A stretch of DNA of 57,294 nt from Oscillospiraceae bacterium (GCA_015065845.1 SVPQ01000013.1:1-57294), one strand, 5' to 3'. Shown: positions 1 to 8,789, counted from the first letter of the stretch. Numbers and translations: made by a program. Notes: a model not told the origin generated them from the sequence alone.

Positions 1-78
1 ATAGAATTCTTGTTCGCCTGCTGTGAAAGTGAATTCTTTACCACATTCTTTGCAGATGAGAGTTTTGTCTTCGTACAT
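1..78 (-). CDS. zinc-ribbon protein, N-terminal fragment (cut by window edge)
   Basis: Only the first 26 codons are in the window, starting at the ATG at 78-76. They read MYEDKTLICKECGKEFTFTA and continue with GEQEFY. The CxxC knuckle (CKEC) followed by GKEFTF and GEQEFY is typical of small Firmicute zinc-ribbon proteins of unknown function. A purine-rich GAGGAAG lies 6-12 bases upstream of the ATG. The gene is downstream of, and on the same strand as, the SigH-like gene. The rest of the protein, including a second Cys pair, cannot be seen. Confidence 0.75.
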   Translation of the reverse strand, partial: MYEDKTLICKECGKEFTFTAGEQEFY

Positions 79-197
79 TTTTAGCTTCCTCGCTTTTTAT
101 AATGATGTGTCCTCCGGCGGAATTGCACCGCCACCTTTAAAATAACGCTCTCCTTTTTAAGCTAAAAGGACATATATAAATAGTGAAAACACTATTT

Positions 198-758
198 TTA
201 TGTGAATACATTTTTCAGTTTTTTTCTCGCCCTTTGAAGTGCATTATCAACCGCTTTTGGTGTAAGACCCAACTTTTCTGAAGTTTCATTGTAAGAAAGT
301 CCGCTCATCTGACAGTAAACAACTGACTTTTCAATATCTGAGAGAACATTTTCACAATGAACTAAAACAGAAGATAAATTTTCACTCGCTACAATTGTAT
401 CAAGTGGATTCTTTAGTTCTGCATTTACGGTTACAGGGTCAACATCTCTGTCAATCTGTAAATCATCCTTTGTTTTTCTTACTGCAGAAAAAATACGGTT
501 ATTCATACACACAGAGGCATACGCAGAAAAAGGAACTCCTTTTTCACTGTCATAAGTTCTTACTGCAGAAAGGAAGCTAATCATACCCTCCTGGAGCAAG
601 TCATCAGCATCAAGATAACCAGCTGATGAAACCTTCGGTTTGCGTGACAAAAATCTACGGGTTAAAGCATCTAAAGCAAGACTGTTACCCTCCTGTGAAA
701 GTTTTACTAATTCTTCATCGGTAAAACCATCATAAGAAGATGTTAAATTCTCGCCCAA
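198..758 (-). CDS. sigH: SigH-like sigma-70 family RNA polymerase sigma factor
   Basis: 186 aa. It directs core RNA polymerase to alternative promoters; in Bacillus, SigH drives entry into sporulation. Region 2 is at about residues 50-97 (DADDLLQEGMISFLSAVRTY, then FSAYASVCMNNRI). Region 4 is at about 136-183 and ends VDNALQRARKKLK, very close to the SigH C-terminus (DNALQRVKRKLE). There is no region 1.1. The only plausible start is a TTG at 758 with GGGGTGG a few bases upstream, so translation initiation may be weak. It is transcribed from a near-consensus promoter and is shorter than Bacillus SigH (218 aa). A weak hairpin (ATAGTG/CACTAT, about 179-194) follows the stop. The exact regulon is inferred, so another stationary-phase sigma factor remains possible. 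Confidence 0.7.
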   Translation of the reverse strand: MGENLTSSYDGFTDEELVKLSQEGNSLALDALTRRFLSRKPKVSSAGYLDADDLLQEGMISFLSAVRTYDSEKGVPFSAYASVCMNNRIFSAVRKTKDDLQIDRDVDPVTVNAELKNPLDTIVASENLSSVLVHCENVLSDIEKSVVYCQMSGLSYNETSEKLGLTPKAVDNALQRARKKLKNVFT

Positions 759-799
759 AATACCACCCCAATGTAATGAAATATGAATTCACAGATACA

Positions 800-828
800 A
801 TAATATCACATTTATTCAAACTTGTCAA
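800..828 (-). promoter_or_regulatory. SigA-type promoter of the SigH-like gene
   Basis: Read on the minus strand: TTGACA (828-823), 17-bp spacer, TATTAT (805-800). The -10 box ends about 41 bases before the TTG start codon. Confidence 0.75.
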
Positions 829-885
829 ATATTTTTTTATAAGACTGTATTTTTTGTGCAAAACCTAGAAAATAACATTTTTCGA

Positions 886-923
886 CAAAAAAATAAAAGG
901 TTGATAATAAAAAATCAACCTTT
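886..923 (-). terminator. intrinsic terminator after zinc-ribbon membrane protein gene
   Basis: Minus strand: AAAGGTTGAT / ATCAACCTTT 10-bp stem (923-914 with 905-896), then TATTTTTTT. The first arm overlaps the stop codon of the gene at 915. Confidence 0.8.
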
Positions 924-1574
924 CGCCTTTTCTGTCAAGTACCACTTACCACCAATGCGGATTGCATAAATATCATTATATATGCTCTGATATTCACCCG
1001 AATCACCTTTTGCATTGATTGTAAAAGAAAGTTTAGCACCTTTATTTGCGGTTTTTTCATAGAGATAAGTTTCTACGAGTAATTCATTTATCTCTTCTAA
1101 TTCTTCATCTTCTATATAAACAACAGAGTCTACTATATAACTTAATTTGAACTCTTCACCACAACGAAGTTTATAAAACTCATTACTCCTACGCATTGCG
1201 TGAGTCATTTCGGTAAGAACGACTTCGTCATCGAAATAAAGATATTCTTTATTATATGATTTTATCTGTTCATCAAAAAGAGTGAAAAACAACTCTTCAT
1301 CATTCTGTTCAATTGAATGTGTAAAAGTTTTTACAAGAGCATCAGGTTTACTGCCTGTAAGAACACCTGTAATAATTGCGGCAATGCTTAAAACTATTGC
1401 TATAGTTATAAGACTTAACACCCTACTTTTCATAGTAGGCATTCTGTATGACTTGATTTTATTTATTAAAACATTTTCTTTATGTTCTTTTTTCTTTTTG
1501 TGAAAAGCAGCACCACAATAAGCGCAGTGCTTGAAATTTTCAGGACTTTGTTTGTTACACTTTTCGCAGTACAT
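915..1574 (-). CDS. zinc-ribbon, single-pass membrane protein of unknown function
   Basis: 219 aa from the ATG at 1574, with GGAG 7 bases upstream; a GTG six bases further up lies in the ribosome site and is less likely. Residues 1-25 form a zinc ribbon with two Cys pairs (CEKC and CAYC). A basic stretch follows, then one membrane segment at about 52-75 (LSLITIAIVLSIAAIITGVL). The remaining roughly 140 residues are probably extracytoplasmic and look like a small alpha/beta fold of the NTF2-like kind. That fold is inference; no enzyme motif is visible. Similar zinc-ribbon/TM/extracellular-domain proteins are common in Clostridia. It lies downstream of ispH/S1 with a strong hairpin between, so it is probably expressed partly by read-through. 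Confidence 0.7.
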   Translation of the reverse strand: MYCEKCNKQSPENFKHCAYCGAAFHKKKKEHKENVLINKIKSYRMPTMKSRVLSLITIAIVLSIAAIITGVLTGSKPDALVKTFTHSIEQNDEELFFTLFDEQIKSYNKEYLYFDDEVVLTEMTHAMRRSNEFYKLRCGEEFKLSYIVDSVVYIEDEELEEINELLVETYLYEKTANKGAKLSFTINAKGDSGEYQSIYNDIYAIRIGGKWYLTEKAKG

Positions 1575-1595
1575 ACTCACACTCCGTTCTAATAA

Positions 1596-1630
1596 AATAC
1601 TACCCGAAAAACAGATTTTCGGGTAGTATT
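1596..1630 (-). terminator. hairpin terminator after ispH/S1 (near-symmetrical)
   Basis: Perfect 15-bp stem (AATACTACCCGAAAA and its complement) with a 5-nt loop. On the minus strand it is followed only by TTATTAG, so termination of the ispH operon may be partial. On the plus strand it is followed by ATTTTTTATT. It sits 16-22 bases before the next gene's start codon. Confidence 0.6.
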
Positions 1631-1638
1631 ATTTTTTA

Positions 1639-3678
1639 TTATTCAGCTACTTCTTCTGTTGCTTCAACAGTTTCTGCTACTGCTTCAGTTGCTTCTTCAG
1701 TCTTCTCTTCTGCTGGTTCTTCAGGAAGAAGAGCACGAATTGAAAGACCAACTCTTTTAAGGTCAAAGTCAATTTCAGTAATTTTAGCCTGAACAACTTC
1801 GCCAACTTTAAGTACATCTGCAGGATTTGCAATGTGTTTATTTGCAATTTGTGAAATATGGATGAGACCATCTACACCAGGGATAATCTGAGCAAATGCA
1901 CCAAATGATGTAAAGCTTACAATTTTAACATCTGCAACAGAATCTACAGGATAATCTCTTCTGAGAATTTCCCATGGATTATCTTCAACTTTTTTGAAGC
2001 CTAAAGAGATTTTTCTCTTTTCCTGATCAAGTGCTTTAATTGTAACTTCTACGCTGTCACCAACATTTACAACTTCTGATGGATGTTTGATTCTGCTCCA
2101 TGAAAGCTCTGAAATGTGAATCATACCATCAACGCCACCGATATCTACGAATGCACCGTAGTTAGTAAGTGACTTAACTGTACCTGTAACTGTTTCGCCT
2201 TCTTTTGCTTCAGCCCAGAATTTGTCTTCAGCTTCTTTTTTAGCACCTTTAAGTACAGCTTTGATTGAACCAACTGCGCGTTTTCTTTGTTTATTGATTT
2301 CAATAATCTTGAACTGAACAGTTGTCTTTAATAAATCTTCTAATTTGTCGTTACGATTCATTGTTGCAAGAGATGCTGGAATGAATACTTTAACATTTTC
2401 TGAAAGCACAAGAATACCGCCGCGTACAACATCTGTTACTACGCCTTCGAATACTTTGTCAGTACCTTCTGCTGCAAGAACGTTATCCCATGCTTTAATA
2501 GCATCATAACGCTTCTTAGAAAGCATAATTACGCCTTCTGCATTGTTTGTTTTCATGATTATGAGGTCTAACTGGTCGCCAGGTTTTAACTCTGTCTTCG
2601 GATCAGCATCCGGGTCATTGCTGTATTCACTGTACGGAATATAGCCGGTTTCTTTCCTGCCGATATCAACTTGTATCTCAGTAGACTTAACGCTTATTAC
2701 AGTACCTTTTACTTTTTGGTTGCTGTTAAGGCTGTTAAGTGATTCTTCTAATGCTTGAGCAAAATCAAAATCTTCTGCTGATACAGAGTCCAGCACTTTT
2801 TCCTCCTCAATCATTTTGTTTTCGTTTACAATTTCGGACATGGTTTGAAGTACCTCCTTTATAATACCGGCGGGAGTAGATGCACCCGCAGTAAGACCGA
2901 TTGAGTTAAAACCAGAAAATGAGATACCATAAAGCTCATTTTTAGTCTCAACAAGAAATGATGGGCAATTCTTTTCACAGACACTTTTTAATTTCTGGGT
3001 GTTAGAACTGTGCTTACCACCCACAATTACCATAGCATCATTTTTAAGTGAAAGAGAAACTGCTTCTTTCTGCCTTTCTTCAGTCGCACTACATATTGTA
3101 TCAAAAATTTTTGCATTTGTACATAGTAAATTTACTTTTTTTAAACTTTTTTGCCATTCTTTGACACTAAAAGTGGTCTGTGCGACTAAAATTATTTCTT
3201 TTTTAGAAAATAAATTGTTTTTTTGTAGAATTTCTTCTAATTCAGTTGAATCTTTTACGACATAAGACTCGCCTTTTGCACAACTCTTTATGCCGTGTAC
3301 TTCAGGGTGATTCGGGTCACCGACAATTAAAGTAACAACATTCTCCCCTGAATTATCTCTTACGATTTTATGAATTTTATTTACAAACGGACAAGCGGCA
3401 TCTATATATTCAACACCACTGTTTTTCACTTCTTCCAAAACCTCTTCAGTAACTCCGTGTGTGCGTAACACTAAAACAGTGTCTTTTTCTACTTCAGATG
3501 GATGCTCTACGATATAAACACCACGATTTTTAAAATCTTCAATAACCTGTGGGTTATGAATTATGGGTCCGAGTGTAGCAACGCGTTTGCCTTCACTTAA
3601 AAGTTTTTCTATAAGTTTAATTGCTCTGTCAACACCAAAGCAAAAACCTGCCGTTTCAGCAAGGGTTATTTTTGCCAT
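1639..3678 (-). CDS. ispH-rpsA: fused 4-hydroxy-3-methylbut-2-enyl diphosphate reductase / S1 RNA-binding protein
   Basis: 679 aa. Residues 1-285 are IspH, the last enzyme of the MEP isoprenoid pathway, which reduces HMBPP to IPP and DMAPP. The three [4Fe-4S] ligands are present at Cys13, Cys96 and Cys196, with the catalytic Glu in HPEVHG (Glu126). From about residue 315 there are four S1 domains; the third and fourth are the most canonical (GAFVDIGGVDGMIHISELS and GAFAQIIPGVDGLIHISQI). The tail is an acidic E/A-rich stretch. IspH-S1 fusions are known in Clostridia, where the S1 half is annotated as a ribosomal protein S1 homologue. The start codon overlaps the cmk stop by one base (TAATG), so the two are translationally coupled. 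The frame is intact, so this is not an assembly fusion. Confidence 0.93.
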   Translation of the reverse strand: MAKITLAETAGFCFGVDRAIKLIEKLLSEGKRVATLGPIIHNPQVIEDFKNRGVYIVEHPSEVEKDTVLVLRTHGVTEEVLEEVKNSGVEYIDAACPFVNKIHKIVRDNSGENVVTLIVGDPNHPEVHGIKSCAKGESYVVKDSTELEEILQKNNLFSKKEIILVAQTTFSVKEWQKSLKKVNLLCTNAKIFDTICSATEERQKEAVSLSLKNDAMVIVGGKHSSNTQKLKSVCEKNCPSFLVETKNELYGISFSGFNSIGLTAGASTPAGIIKEVLQTMSEIVNENKMIEEEKVLDSVSAEDFDFAQALEESLNSLNSNQKVKGTVISVKSTEIQVDIGRKETGYIPYSEYSNDPDADPKTELKPGDQLDLIIMKTNNAEGVIMLSKKRYDAIKAWDNVLAAEGTDKVFEGVVTDVVRGGILVLSENVKVFIPASLATMNRNDKLEDLLKTTVQFKIIEINKQRKRAVGSIKAVLKGAKKEAEDKFWAEAKEGETVTGTVKSLTNYGAFVDIGGVDGMIHISELSWSRIKHPSEVVNVGDSVEVTIKALDQEKRKISLGFKKVEDNPWEILRRDYPVDSVADVKIVSFTSFGAFAQIIPGVDGLIHISQIANKHIANPADVLKVGEVVQAKITEIDFDLKRVGLSIRALLPEEPAEEKTEEATEAVAETVEATEEVAE

Positions 3679-4343
3679 TAAAGACGCTCCTTTATTGTGT
3701 TTATCATAAGTACGATTGACTCTTCTAAACCAATTTCAGTTGTATCAACCAAAACTGCATCTTCTGCTTGCTTTAATGGTGCAGTAGCTCTGTTCATATC
3801 CTGATAATCGCGTTCTTTAATTTCTTTTAAAATCACATCATAAGGAACATTCTGACCTTTTTCCTGTAATTCTTTAAAGCGTCTGTCTGCTCGTGCTTCT
3901 GCTGATGCAGTTAAGAAAATTTTGATTTTTGCATCCGGTAAAACTACTGTACCAATATCTCTGCCATCCATAATACAGTCATTACTTTTTGCAATATTTC
4001 TTTGTAAATCAAAGAGAAATGTTCTTACTTCCGGAATAGATGAAACATTTGAAGCCGCCATTGAAACTTCGTTTTGTCTTATTGCAGTTGAAACATCTTC
4101 ATCTCTTAAAAATACGTGTTGTTCACCGTCAATAAATTTAAGTGAAACTTCTGCAGAAGAAAGTGTCGGAATAACTTCTTCAGGATTTTTGGTATCTTTA
4201 ACGCCATTTCTTAAAGCGTTTAACGCTACTGTCCTGTACAAAGCACCAGTATCCACATAAATAAAGCCGAGTTCTGCCGCTGCCTTTCTTGCTATTGTGC
4301 TTTTTCCCGCACCTGCAGGACCGTCAATTGCTACGTTAATCAT
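3678..4343 (-). CDS. cmk: cytidylate kinase
   Basis: 221 aa, normal length. It phosphorylates CMP and dCMP with ATP in the cytoplasm. The P-loop GPAGAGKST is at residues 8-16, followed by the family motif YVDTGALYR. The CMP-binding and lid regions include MDGRDIGTVVLP and RADRRFKEL. The neighbours, ispH-rpsA downstream and the HI0933-type flavoprotein 16 bp upstream, form a common Firmicute arrangement (cmk-ispH/rpsA). Confidence 0.95.
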   Translation of the reverse strand: MINVAIDGPAGAGKSTIARKAAAELGFIYVDTGALYRTVALNALRNGVKDTKNPEEVIPTLSSAEVSLKFIDGEQHVFLRDEDVSTAIRQNEVSMAASNVSSIPEVRTFLFDLQRNIAKSNDCIMDGRDIGTVVLPDAKIKIFLTASAEARADRRFKELQEKGQNVPYDVILKEIKERDYQDMNRATAPLKQAEDAVLVDTTEIGLEESIVLMINTIKERL

Positions 4344-4359
4344 TTTTCACATACCCCTT

Positions 4360-5595
4360 TTATATTTTTTCTATTGAGTCACCGGCTAAGTGACCTGTTG
4401 AAAATGCTATTTGTAAATTGAAACCGCCAGTATATGCATCAACATCTAAAACTTCACCCGCAAAGTAAAGACCTTTTAATAATTTGCTTTCCATTGTTTT
4501 CGGGTTTACTTCCGAAATATCAACACCACCTGATGTAATAACCGCTTCATCTATTGGTCTGAAATCTGTTACTGTGAGTGTTATATCTTTCAAAAAATCA
4601 ACTAATTCACTACGCATTTCTTTTGTTACCTGATTTGATTTTAAATTACCATTGAGTTTTGTAAGTTTTACAGTAATCGGAATCATTTTTCGTGGTAAAA
4701 GTAACGATAATGTATTATATAAATTTTTATTGGAACATTCAAGTAAATCTCTTTGAATTCGTTTGTCTAACTGTTCATAAGTAAGAGCTGGTTTGAAATC
4801 TATGTGAATTTTATATCTGCCCTTTTCCATATTTCGCATATGTGACGAAGCAGAGAGAACCATAGGACCAGAAATTCCGTAATGAGTGAAAATCATTTCG
4901 CCCATATCTTCATATATATCACAGTGCTTCACTGTATCTTCAACAGTAATTTTAACATTTCTTAAAGAAAGTCCCTGTGCTTCAGTACACCAACCCTCGT
5001 GACATTCTAAAGGAACTAATGATGGTTTTAAATCTGTTATTTTATGCCCTGCCTGTTTTGCTAATTCGTAACCGTCACCAGTTGAGCCTGTTTTAGGATA
5101 AGAAAGACCACCTGTTGCAACAATTACATTGTCAGCAAAATATTTTTTACCATCTTCTGTAATACAACCCACAACTTTACCATCTTCAATTATAAGTTCA
5201 GTTGCTCTGCCCTGTTTTCTTGTGACACCATTTATTGTTATGTATTTATTTAATGCATCAACAATATCGAGTGCCTTATCTGAAACAGGGAAAACCCTGT
5301 TGCCACGCTCTATTTTAAGCGGTACACCCAATTCCTCAAAAAAGTCCATTGTATCGGCTGTATCAAATCGTGAAAATGCACCAAATAAAAATCTACCGTT
5401 TACAGGAATATTTGAAATCAAATCATTTAAAAGCGGACAGTCATTTGTAACATTACAACGACCTTTGCCTGTTATAGCAACCTTTCTTGCTAACTTGTCA
5501 TTTCGTTCAAGAAGTGTTACTTTAAGTCCTTTTTTTGCCGCAGTACCTGCCGCCATTAAGCCAGCGGCACCACCACCTATTACGAGTACATCCAT
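4360..5595 (-). CDS. NAD(P)/FAD-dependent oxidoreductase, HI0933/BaiN-like family
   Basis: 411 aa. An N-terminal FAD-binding Rossmann motif (VIGGGAAGLMAAGTAA, residues 5-20) is followed by the family signature GKGRCNVTN. The C-terminal FAD motif is GEVLDVDAYTGGFNLQ. Members are cytosolic flavoproteins of poorly defined substrate; one relative (BaiN) acts in bile-acid dehydroxylation, but that role should not be transferred here without the bai operon, which is absent. It lies between tmcAL (10-bp gap) and cmk (16-bp gap) in one operon. Length and motifs are complete. Confidence 0.85.
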   Translation of the reverse strand: MDVLVIGGGAAGLMAAGTAAKKGLKVTLLERNDKLARKVAITGKGRCNVTNDCPLLNDLISNIPVNGRFLFGAFSRFDTADTMDFFEELGVPLKIERGNRVFPVSDKALDIVDALNKYITINGVTRKQGRATELIIEDGKVVGCITEDGKKYFADNVIVATGGLSYPKTGSTGDGYELAKQAGHKITDLKPSLVPLECHEGWCTEAQGLSLRNVKITVEDTVKHCDIYEDMGEMIFTHYGISGPMVLSASSHMRNMEKGRYKIHIDFKPALTYEQLDKRIQRDLLECSNKNLYNTLSLLLPRKMIPITVKLTKLNGNLKSNQVTKEMRSELVDFLKDITLTVTDFRPIDEAVITSGGVDISEVNPKTMESKLLKGLYFAGEVLDVDAYTGGFNLQIAFSTGHLAGDSIEKI

Positions 5596-5605
5596 ATAAA
5601 ACCTC

Positions 5606-6790
5606 TTATTTTATAATTATCTTTTCTGTCATTTCTTTGCCACACACATCAGGATTTTTAAGGCACAAAGAATATAAATCTCTTGCTTTACATTCAAGGT
5701 CATATATTCTTTTTGCATTTTCTGAAAGATTTTTTAAATCTGCCGTTCGTGTAACAATTGGTAACTCTGATTTTTCTTTACATTGCTTTAAAAGCGAAGC
5801 ACCTTTTTCATTAAATCCCAATACTCTTACATAAGGCACTGGCATTTCAATAAGTTCTTTTGTTATATCTAAATACGAAAAAAGAAGAATTCGCCTTATC
5901 CTTGATAAAGTATATCTTTTTGTCTTGATTTTTTCAAGTAGCTGGGAGTAACTATTTGAATTTCTTACTGCGTCATAAATTCTGTATTCAAGCCCTTCAG
6001 AAACATCAGGAAGTTTTTTAAAATCTTCGGGGGTTAATGCACGCAGCTTGAACATCAAAGACATTTCGTACTTTTTATAATCTATAATTTTTCCGTTTTC
6101 TGTCGCCTTTTCTATAATTGCAAACGACTCTTCTGGTACAAAGTTTTTAACCGAATTCAAATCATCTATAAAAGTTCTTATAAGGGAAGCTGAACGGATG
6201 TTTTCTGTACCACTCTCAGAATCGTGCTCTGCACCAGTTCTTTTTATAGTTGTTACATCTAAATCCGAATTTATTGACATTAAGCCTTTTACATATTCAA
6301 CACCTAAAATATCGTTTGAATTCTTCAGAAGTTCTGCTTGTAAATCCCCGTAAAGTTCCCTTACCGCTTGCTCACGAGCAGTAGGATAAGAAACACCGCT
6401 GTCTATAAATTCTGAAACCAATGAATTGAATTCAGGTGATTTTAAATTATTGGCACAATCAAAAAGCAAATCTTTATTATTACTTTCAGACCCGAAAGCA
6501 ACCATATCAAGGCATTTTACAGAATCGAGTACAGTAACACCTGAAAGTGCAAATTTTTCAGCAGTAGAAATACAATAAGGCAATGGCAAAGAAAGAACTA
6601 AATCGACACCTGAATTGAGTGCCATTTCTGTTCTTAAATTAACATCTATTACAGCAGGTTCACCGCGTTGCACAAAGTTACCCGACATTACCGCGGTAAC
6701 TACAGAATTTTCATTCTGTTTCAAAGAGTCAACAAGGTATTTATGACCATTGTGAAACGGATTGAATTCTGCTACAATTCCGTAATTCAT
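5606..6790 (-). CDS. tmcAL: tRNA(Met) cytidine acetate ligase
   Basis: 394 aa. TmcAL (formerly YlbM) activates acetate with ATP and installs N4-acetylcytidine at the wobble position of elongator tRNA-Met. The N-terminus MNYGIVAEFNPFHNGHKYLV carries the nucleotidyltransferase HxGH motif. GNFVQRGEPAVIDVNLRTEM and the C-terminal helical region also match. The start is set at the ATG at 6790, which has AAAGGTGG 7 bases upstream; an in-frame extension of 15 codons upstream is not supported. It heads the tmcAL-flavoprotein-cmk-ispH operon and is divergent from ackA, another acetate-using enzyme. Confidence 0.92.
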   Translation of the reverse strand: MNYGIVAEFNPFHNGHKYLVDSLKQNENSVVTAVMSGNFVQRGEPAVIDVNLRTEMALNSGVDLVLSLPLPYCISTAEKFALSGVTVLDSVKCLDMVAFGSESNNKDLLFDCANNLKSPEFNSLVSEFIDSGVSYPTAREQAVRELYGDLQAELLKNSNDILGVEYVKGLMSINSDLDVTTIKRTGAEHDSESGTENIRSASLIRTFIDDLNSVKNFVPEESFAIIEKATENGKIIDYKKYEMSLMFKLRALTPEDFKKLPDVSEGLEYRIYDAVRNSNSYSQLLEKIKTKRYTLSRIRRILLFSYLDITKELIEMPVPYVRVLGFNEKGASLLKQCKEKSELPIVTRTADLKNLSENAKRIYDLECKARDLYSLCLKNPDVCGKEMTEKIIIK

Positions 6791-6829
6791 TTTTTGCCCA
6801 CCTTTCTTTCTTAAAAATGTAATCTGTAC

Positions 6830-6857
6830 TTGCAAAAACTGAAAAAAGTGTTATAAT
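6830..6857 (+). promoter_or_regulatory. SigA-type promoter of ackA
   Basis: TTGCAA (6830-6835), 16-bp spacer, TATAAT (6852-6857), 79 bases before the ATG. A TTGGAGG ribosome site sits at about 6921-6927. Confidence 0.65.
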
Positions 6858-6936
6858 TATTATCGTTAGTATTTTACACAAAAAATATACAAATAAAATT
6901 CTTTAAAAGAATTAAAACTGTTTTGGAGGTTCAAAA

Positions 6937-8142
6937 ATGAAAATTCTCGTAATTAACTGCGGTAGTTCTTCACTTAAATATCAACTTTTTGATATGGAAA
7001 GTGAAAAATGGCTTGCAAAAGGTATTTGTGAAGCAATTGGCACAAGCACAAGTTCTGCTAAAGGTTCAACACCAGATGGCAAAGAATTCAAAATGACTGT
7101 CGATATCCCTGACCACAAAGTTGCATTTAACATCGTTAAAGAAGCTCTTACAACTGGCGAATGTAAAGTTATTGATGACCTTAAAGAAATTGATGCAGTA
7201 GGTCACAGAGTTGTTCAGGGTGGTGACCGTTACACAGAAAGCATTCTTATTGATGATTCAGTTGTTAAAGGTATCGCAGACCTTGGCACACTTGCTCCTC
7301 TTCACAACCCTGCACACGTTATTGGTATTAATGCTTGTACAGAAGTTTTTGGTGAAAAACTCCCACAGGTTGCTGTATTTGACAACGCATTCCACAGCAC
7401 AATGCCTGAAACATCTTATATGTTCGGACTTCCTTACGAATATTATGAAAAATATCATGTTCGTCGTTATGGTGCACACGGTACAAGTCACCGTTTTGTT
7501 GCATACAGAACCGCTGAACTCGTTGGTAAAGATTTAAAAGACTTCAAACTTATTACTTGTCACCTTGGTAACGGTTGCTCAATCACTGCTATTAAAGATG
7601 GTAAAGTTCTTGACACAAGTATGGGTCTTACTCCACTTGATGGTTTCGTAATGGGTACTCGTTGCGGTGCGGTTGACCCATCTGCTATTACATATATTAT
7701 GGATAAAGAGAACATCTCGCCAAAAGATATGGACACTCTTATGAACAAGAAAAGTGGTGTTCTCGGTATTTCTGGCGTTCACTCTGACGACCGTGAAGTT
7801 AAAAAAGCTGCACTTGAAGGCAACAAGAGAGCAAAACTTGCAAGAGATATGCAATGGTATCAGATAAGAAAAGTTATTGGTTCATACATTGCTGCAATGA
7901 ATGGTGTAGATGTTATTTCATTCACAGGTGGTATTGGTGAAAACTGCACTGATTTAAGAGAAGACATTTTAACTAACCTTTCTTACCTTGGCATTAAGCT
8001 TGACAAGGCAGTTAATGATGCTACTCATGGTGATGAAGTTGAACTTACACTTCCTGGTTGCCCTGTAAGAGCATTTGTTGTTCCGACAAACGAAGAACTT
8101 GCTATTGCGAGAGACACTAAAGAGATTGTTGAGAAATTATAA
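6937..8142 (+). CDS. ackA: acetate kinase
   Basis: 401 aa, normal length. It interconverts acetyl phosphate plus ADP with acetate plus ATP, the substrate-level phosphorylation step of acetate fermentation. Conserved blocks: NCGSSSLKY (residues 7-15), HRVVQGG, GAHGTSHRF with the catalytic His, TCHLGNG, MGTRCGAVDP, and FTGGIGEN near the C-terminus. It stands alone, without pta beside it. A strong GGAGG ribosome site precedes the ATG. Immediately after the stop the sequence enters the repeat element at 8143-8290, whose hairpin is the likely terminator. Confidence 0.97.
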   Translation: MKILVINCGSSSLKYQLFDMESEKWLAKGICEAIGTSTSSAKGSTPDGKEFKMTVDIPDHKVAFNIVKEALTTGECKVIDDLKEIDAVGHRVVQGGDRYTESILIDDSVVKGIADLGTLAPLHNPAHVIGINACTEVFGEKLPQVAVFDNAFHSTMPETSYMFGLPYEYYEKYHVRRYGAHGTSHRFVAYRTAELVGKDLKDFKLITCHLGNGCSITAIKDGKVLDTSMGLTPLDGFVMGTRCGAVDPSAITYIMDKENISPKDMDTLMNKKSGVLGISGVHSDDREVKKAALEGNKRAKLARDMQWYQIRKVIGSYIAAMNGVDVISFTGGIGENCTDLREDILTNLSYLGIKLDKAVNDATHGDEVELTLPGCPVRAFVVPTNEELAIARDTKEIVEKL

Positions 8143-8157
8143 TTCGGAATTGAAGAA

Positions 8158-8290
8158 AACGCTACGCGTTTGAATGCAGAATGCAAAATGCAAAATGCAG
8201 AATTTCGGAAGGCTTCGCCTTGATTATAATAGAATAAAAATAAATAAGTTCTATCATTTGCAGTTTGTAGTAACTGAAATGGTAGAACTT
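8158..8290 (+). repeat. modular intergenic repeat element (heptamer array + small hairpin + AT box + long hairpin)
   Basis: In order: a small hairpin AACGC-TAC-GCGTT (8158-8170); a 7-bp-period array of AATGCAG/AATGCAA units (8171-8202); a TTTCGG box; a small hairpin AAGGC-TTC-GCCTT (8209-8221); ATTATAAT (8223-8230); and the long hairpin at 8246-8290. The array is in the sense direction of ackA, about 30 bases after its stop. The same module order recurs at 34213, 47784, 52060 and 10018. Confidence 0.8.
8246..8290. terminator. bidirectional hairpin terminator, repeat copy 1
   Basis: AAGTTCTATCATTT pairs with the downstream AAATGGTAGAACTT (14 bp with one G-T). A 5-bp inner stem CAGTT/AACTG follows. 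On the plus strand it runs into TTTGTTTTATT, and on the minus strand into TATTTATTTTTATT, so it can end both ackA and the RHH gene. It is almost identical to 9041-9089. Confidence 0.75.
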
Positions 8291-8299
8291 TTTGTTTTA

Positions 8300-8476
8300 T
8301 TATTTTTCGTTTTCTTCTAAATTTTCAAGAGCGTACTTGCAACATTGTAAGACTAAAAGGTTAAAAGAAATTCCGTTTTTGGATGAAACCTCGTGCAATT
8401 CATCAAACAAAGTTTCGGTAAATCTTATAGTGCGTGGAATATCCGCACTTTTCATTTCATTATCAATTTTAAACAT
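8300..8476 (-). CDS. ribbon-helix-helix DNA-binding protein, orphan antitoxin-like
   Basis: 58 aa from the ATG at 8476, which has AGGTG 8 bases upstream; the upstream GTG lies inside that site. The RHH layout is visible: a beta strand with PRTIRFTE, helix TLFDELHEVSSKNG, then ISFNLLVLQCCKYALEN. Such proteins dimerise through the strand and bind palindromic operators. No toxin gene is adjacent; the neighbour upstream is a second RHH protein. It could be an orphan antitoxin, an autoregulator or a plasmid-derived remnant. Confidence 0.7.
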   Translation of the reverse strand: MFKIDNEMKSADIPRTIRFTETLFDELHEVSSKNGISFNLLVLQCCKYALENLEENEK

Positions 8477-8551
8477 TTTTATCACCTGATATTATATTAT
8501 GCTCATTTGAGGCTAACACAAACTTTAAATGATGTAACTTTACTTTTAATT

Positions 8552-8722
8552 TTAATCATTATTTATATCTTCCAAAGCTGAGCGAACTGCTGCAATTACA
8601 AATGCTGAAAAATTACACTCTTTACCCTGAATAGCTTTTTCAACTTCTTCTATTACATCATTCGGAAAACGAATTGTTTTATTTGTAGTTGGTGGTACAG
8701 ATGGTATTTTAAATTTACCCAT
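8552..8722 (-). CDS. ribbon-helix-helix DNA-binding protein, second copy
   Basis: 56 aa from the ATG at 8722, with GAGG 10 bases upstream; a TTG at 8740 is less likely because it precedes the ribosome site. The RHH core is NKTIRFPNDVIEEVEKAIQG followed by CNFSAFVIAAVRSALEDI. It resembles the downstream gene in size and strand/helix plan but is not a recent copy. A 14-bp perfect palindrome lies just upstream, a natural autoregulatory operator for this fold. It lies 75 bp from the downstream RHH gene, probably on the same transcript. Confidence 0.7.
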   Translation of the reverse strand: MGKFKIPSVPPTTNKTIRFPNDVIEEVEKAIQGKECNFSAFVIAAVRSALEDINND

Positions 8723-8738
8723 ATTATAAAAACCTCGC

Positions 8739-8752
8739 AATACAATTGTATT
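8739..8752. promoter_or_regulatory. palindromic operator candidate upstream of RHH gene
   Basis: Perfect 14-bp palindrome AATACAATTGTATT, immediately upstream of the ribosome site of the gene at 8552-8722. RHH dimers bind such short palindromes. Binding is inferred. Confidence 0.5.
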
Positions 8753-8789
8753 ACAATTATTTTATACTATTTACATAACAAAATATGCA

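Noticed and set aside
4360-5595. Bile-acid 7-dehydroxylation (BaiN) role for the flavoprotein
   Set aside because: The family is broad and no other bai gene is present; the context is a housekeeping operon.
8300-8722. Classical type II toxin-antitoxin pair
   Set aside because: Both proteins have ribbon-helix-helix (antitoxin-like) folds and no toxin-like partner is adjacent.
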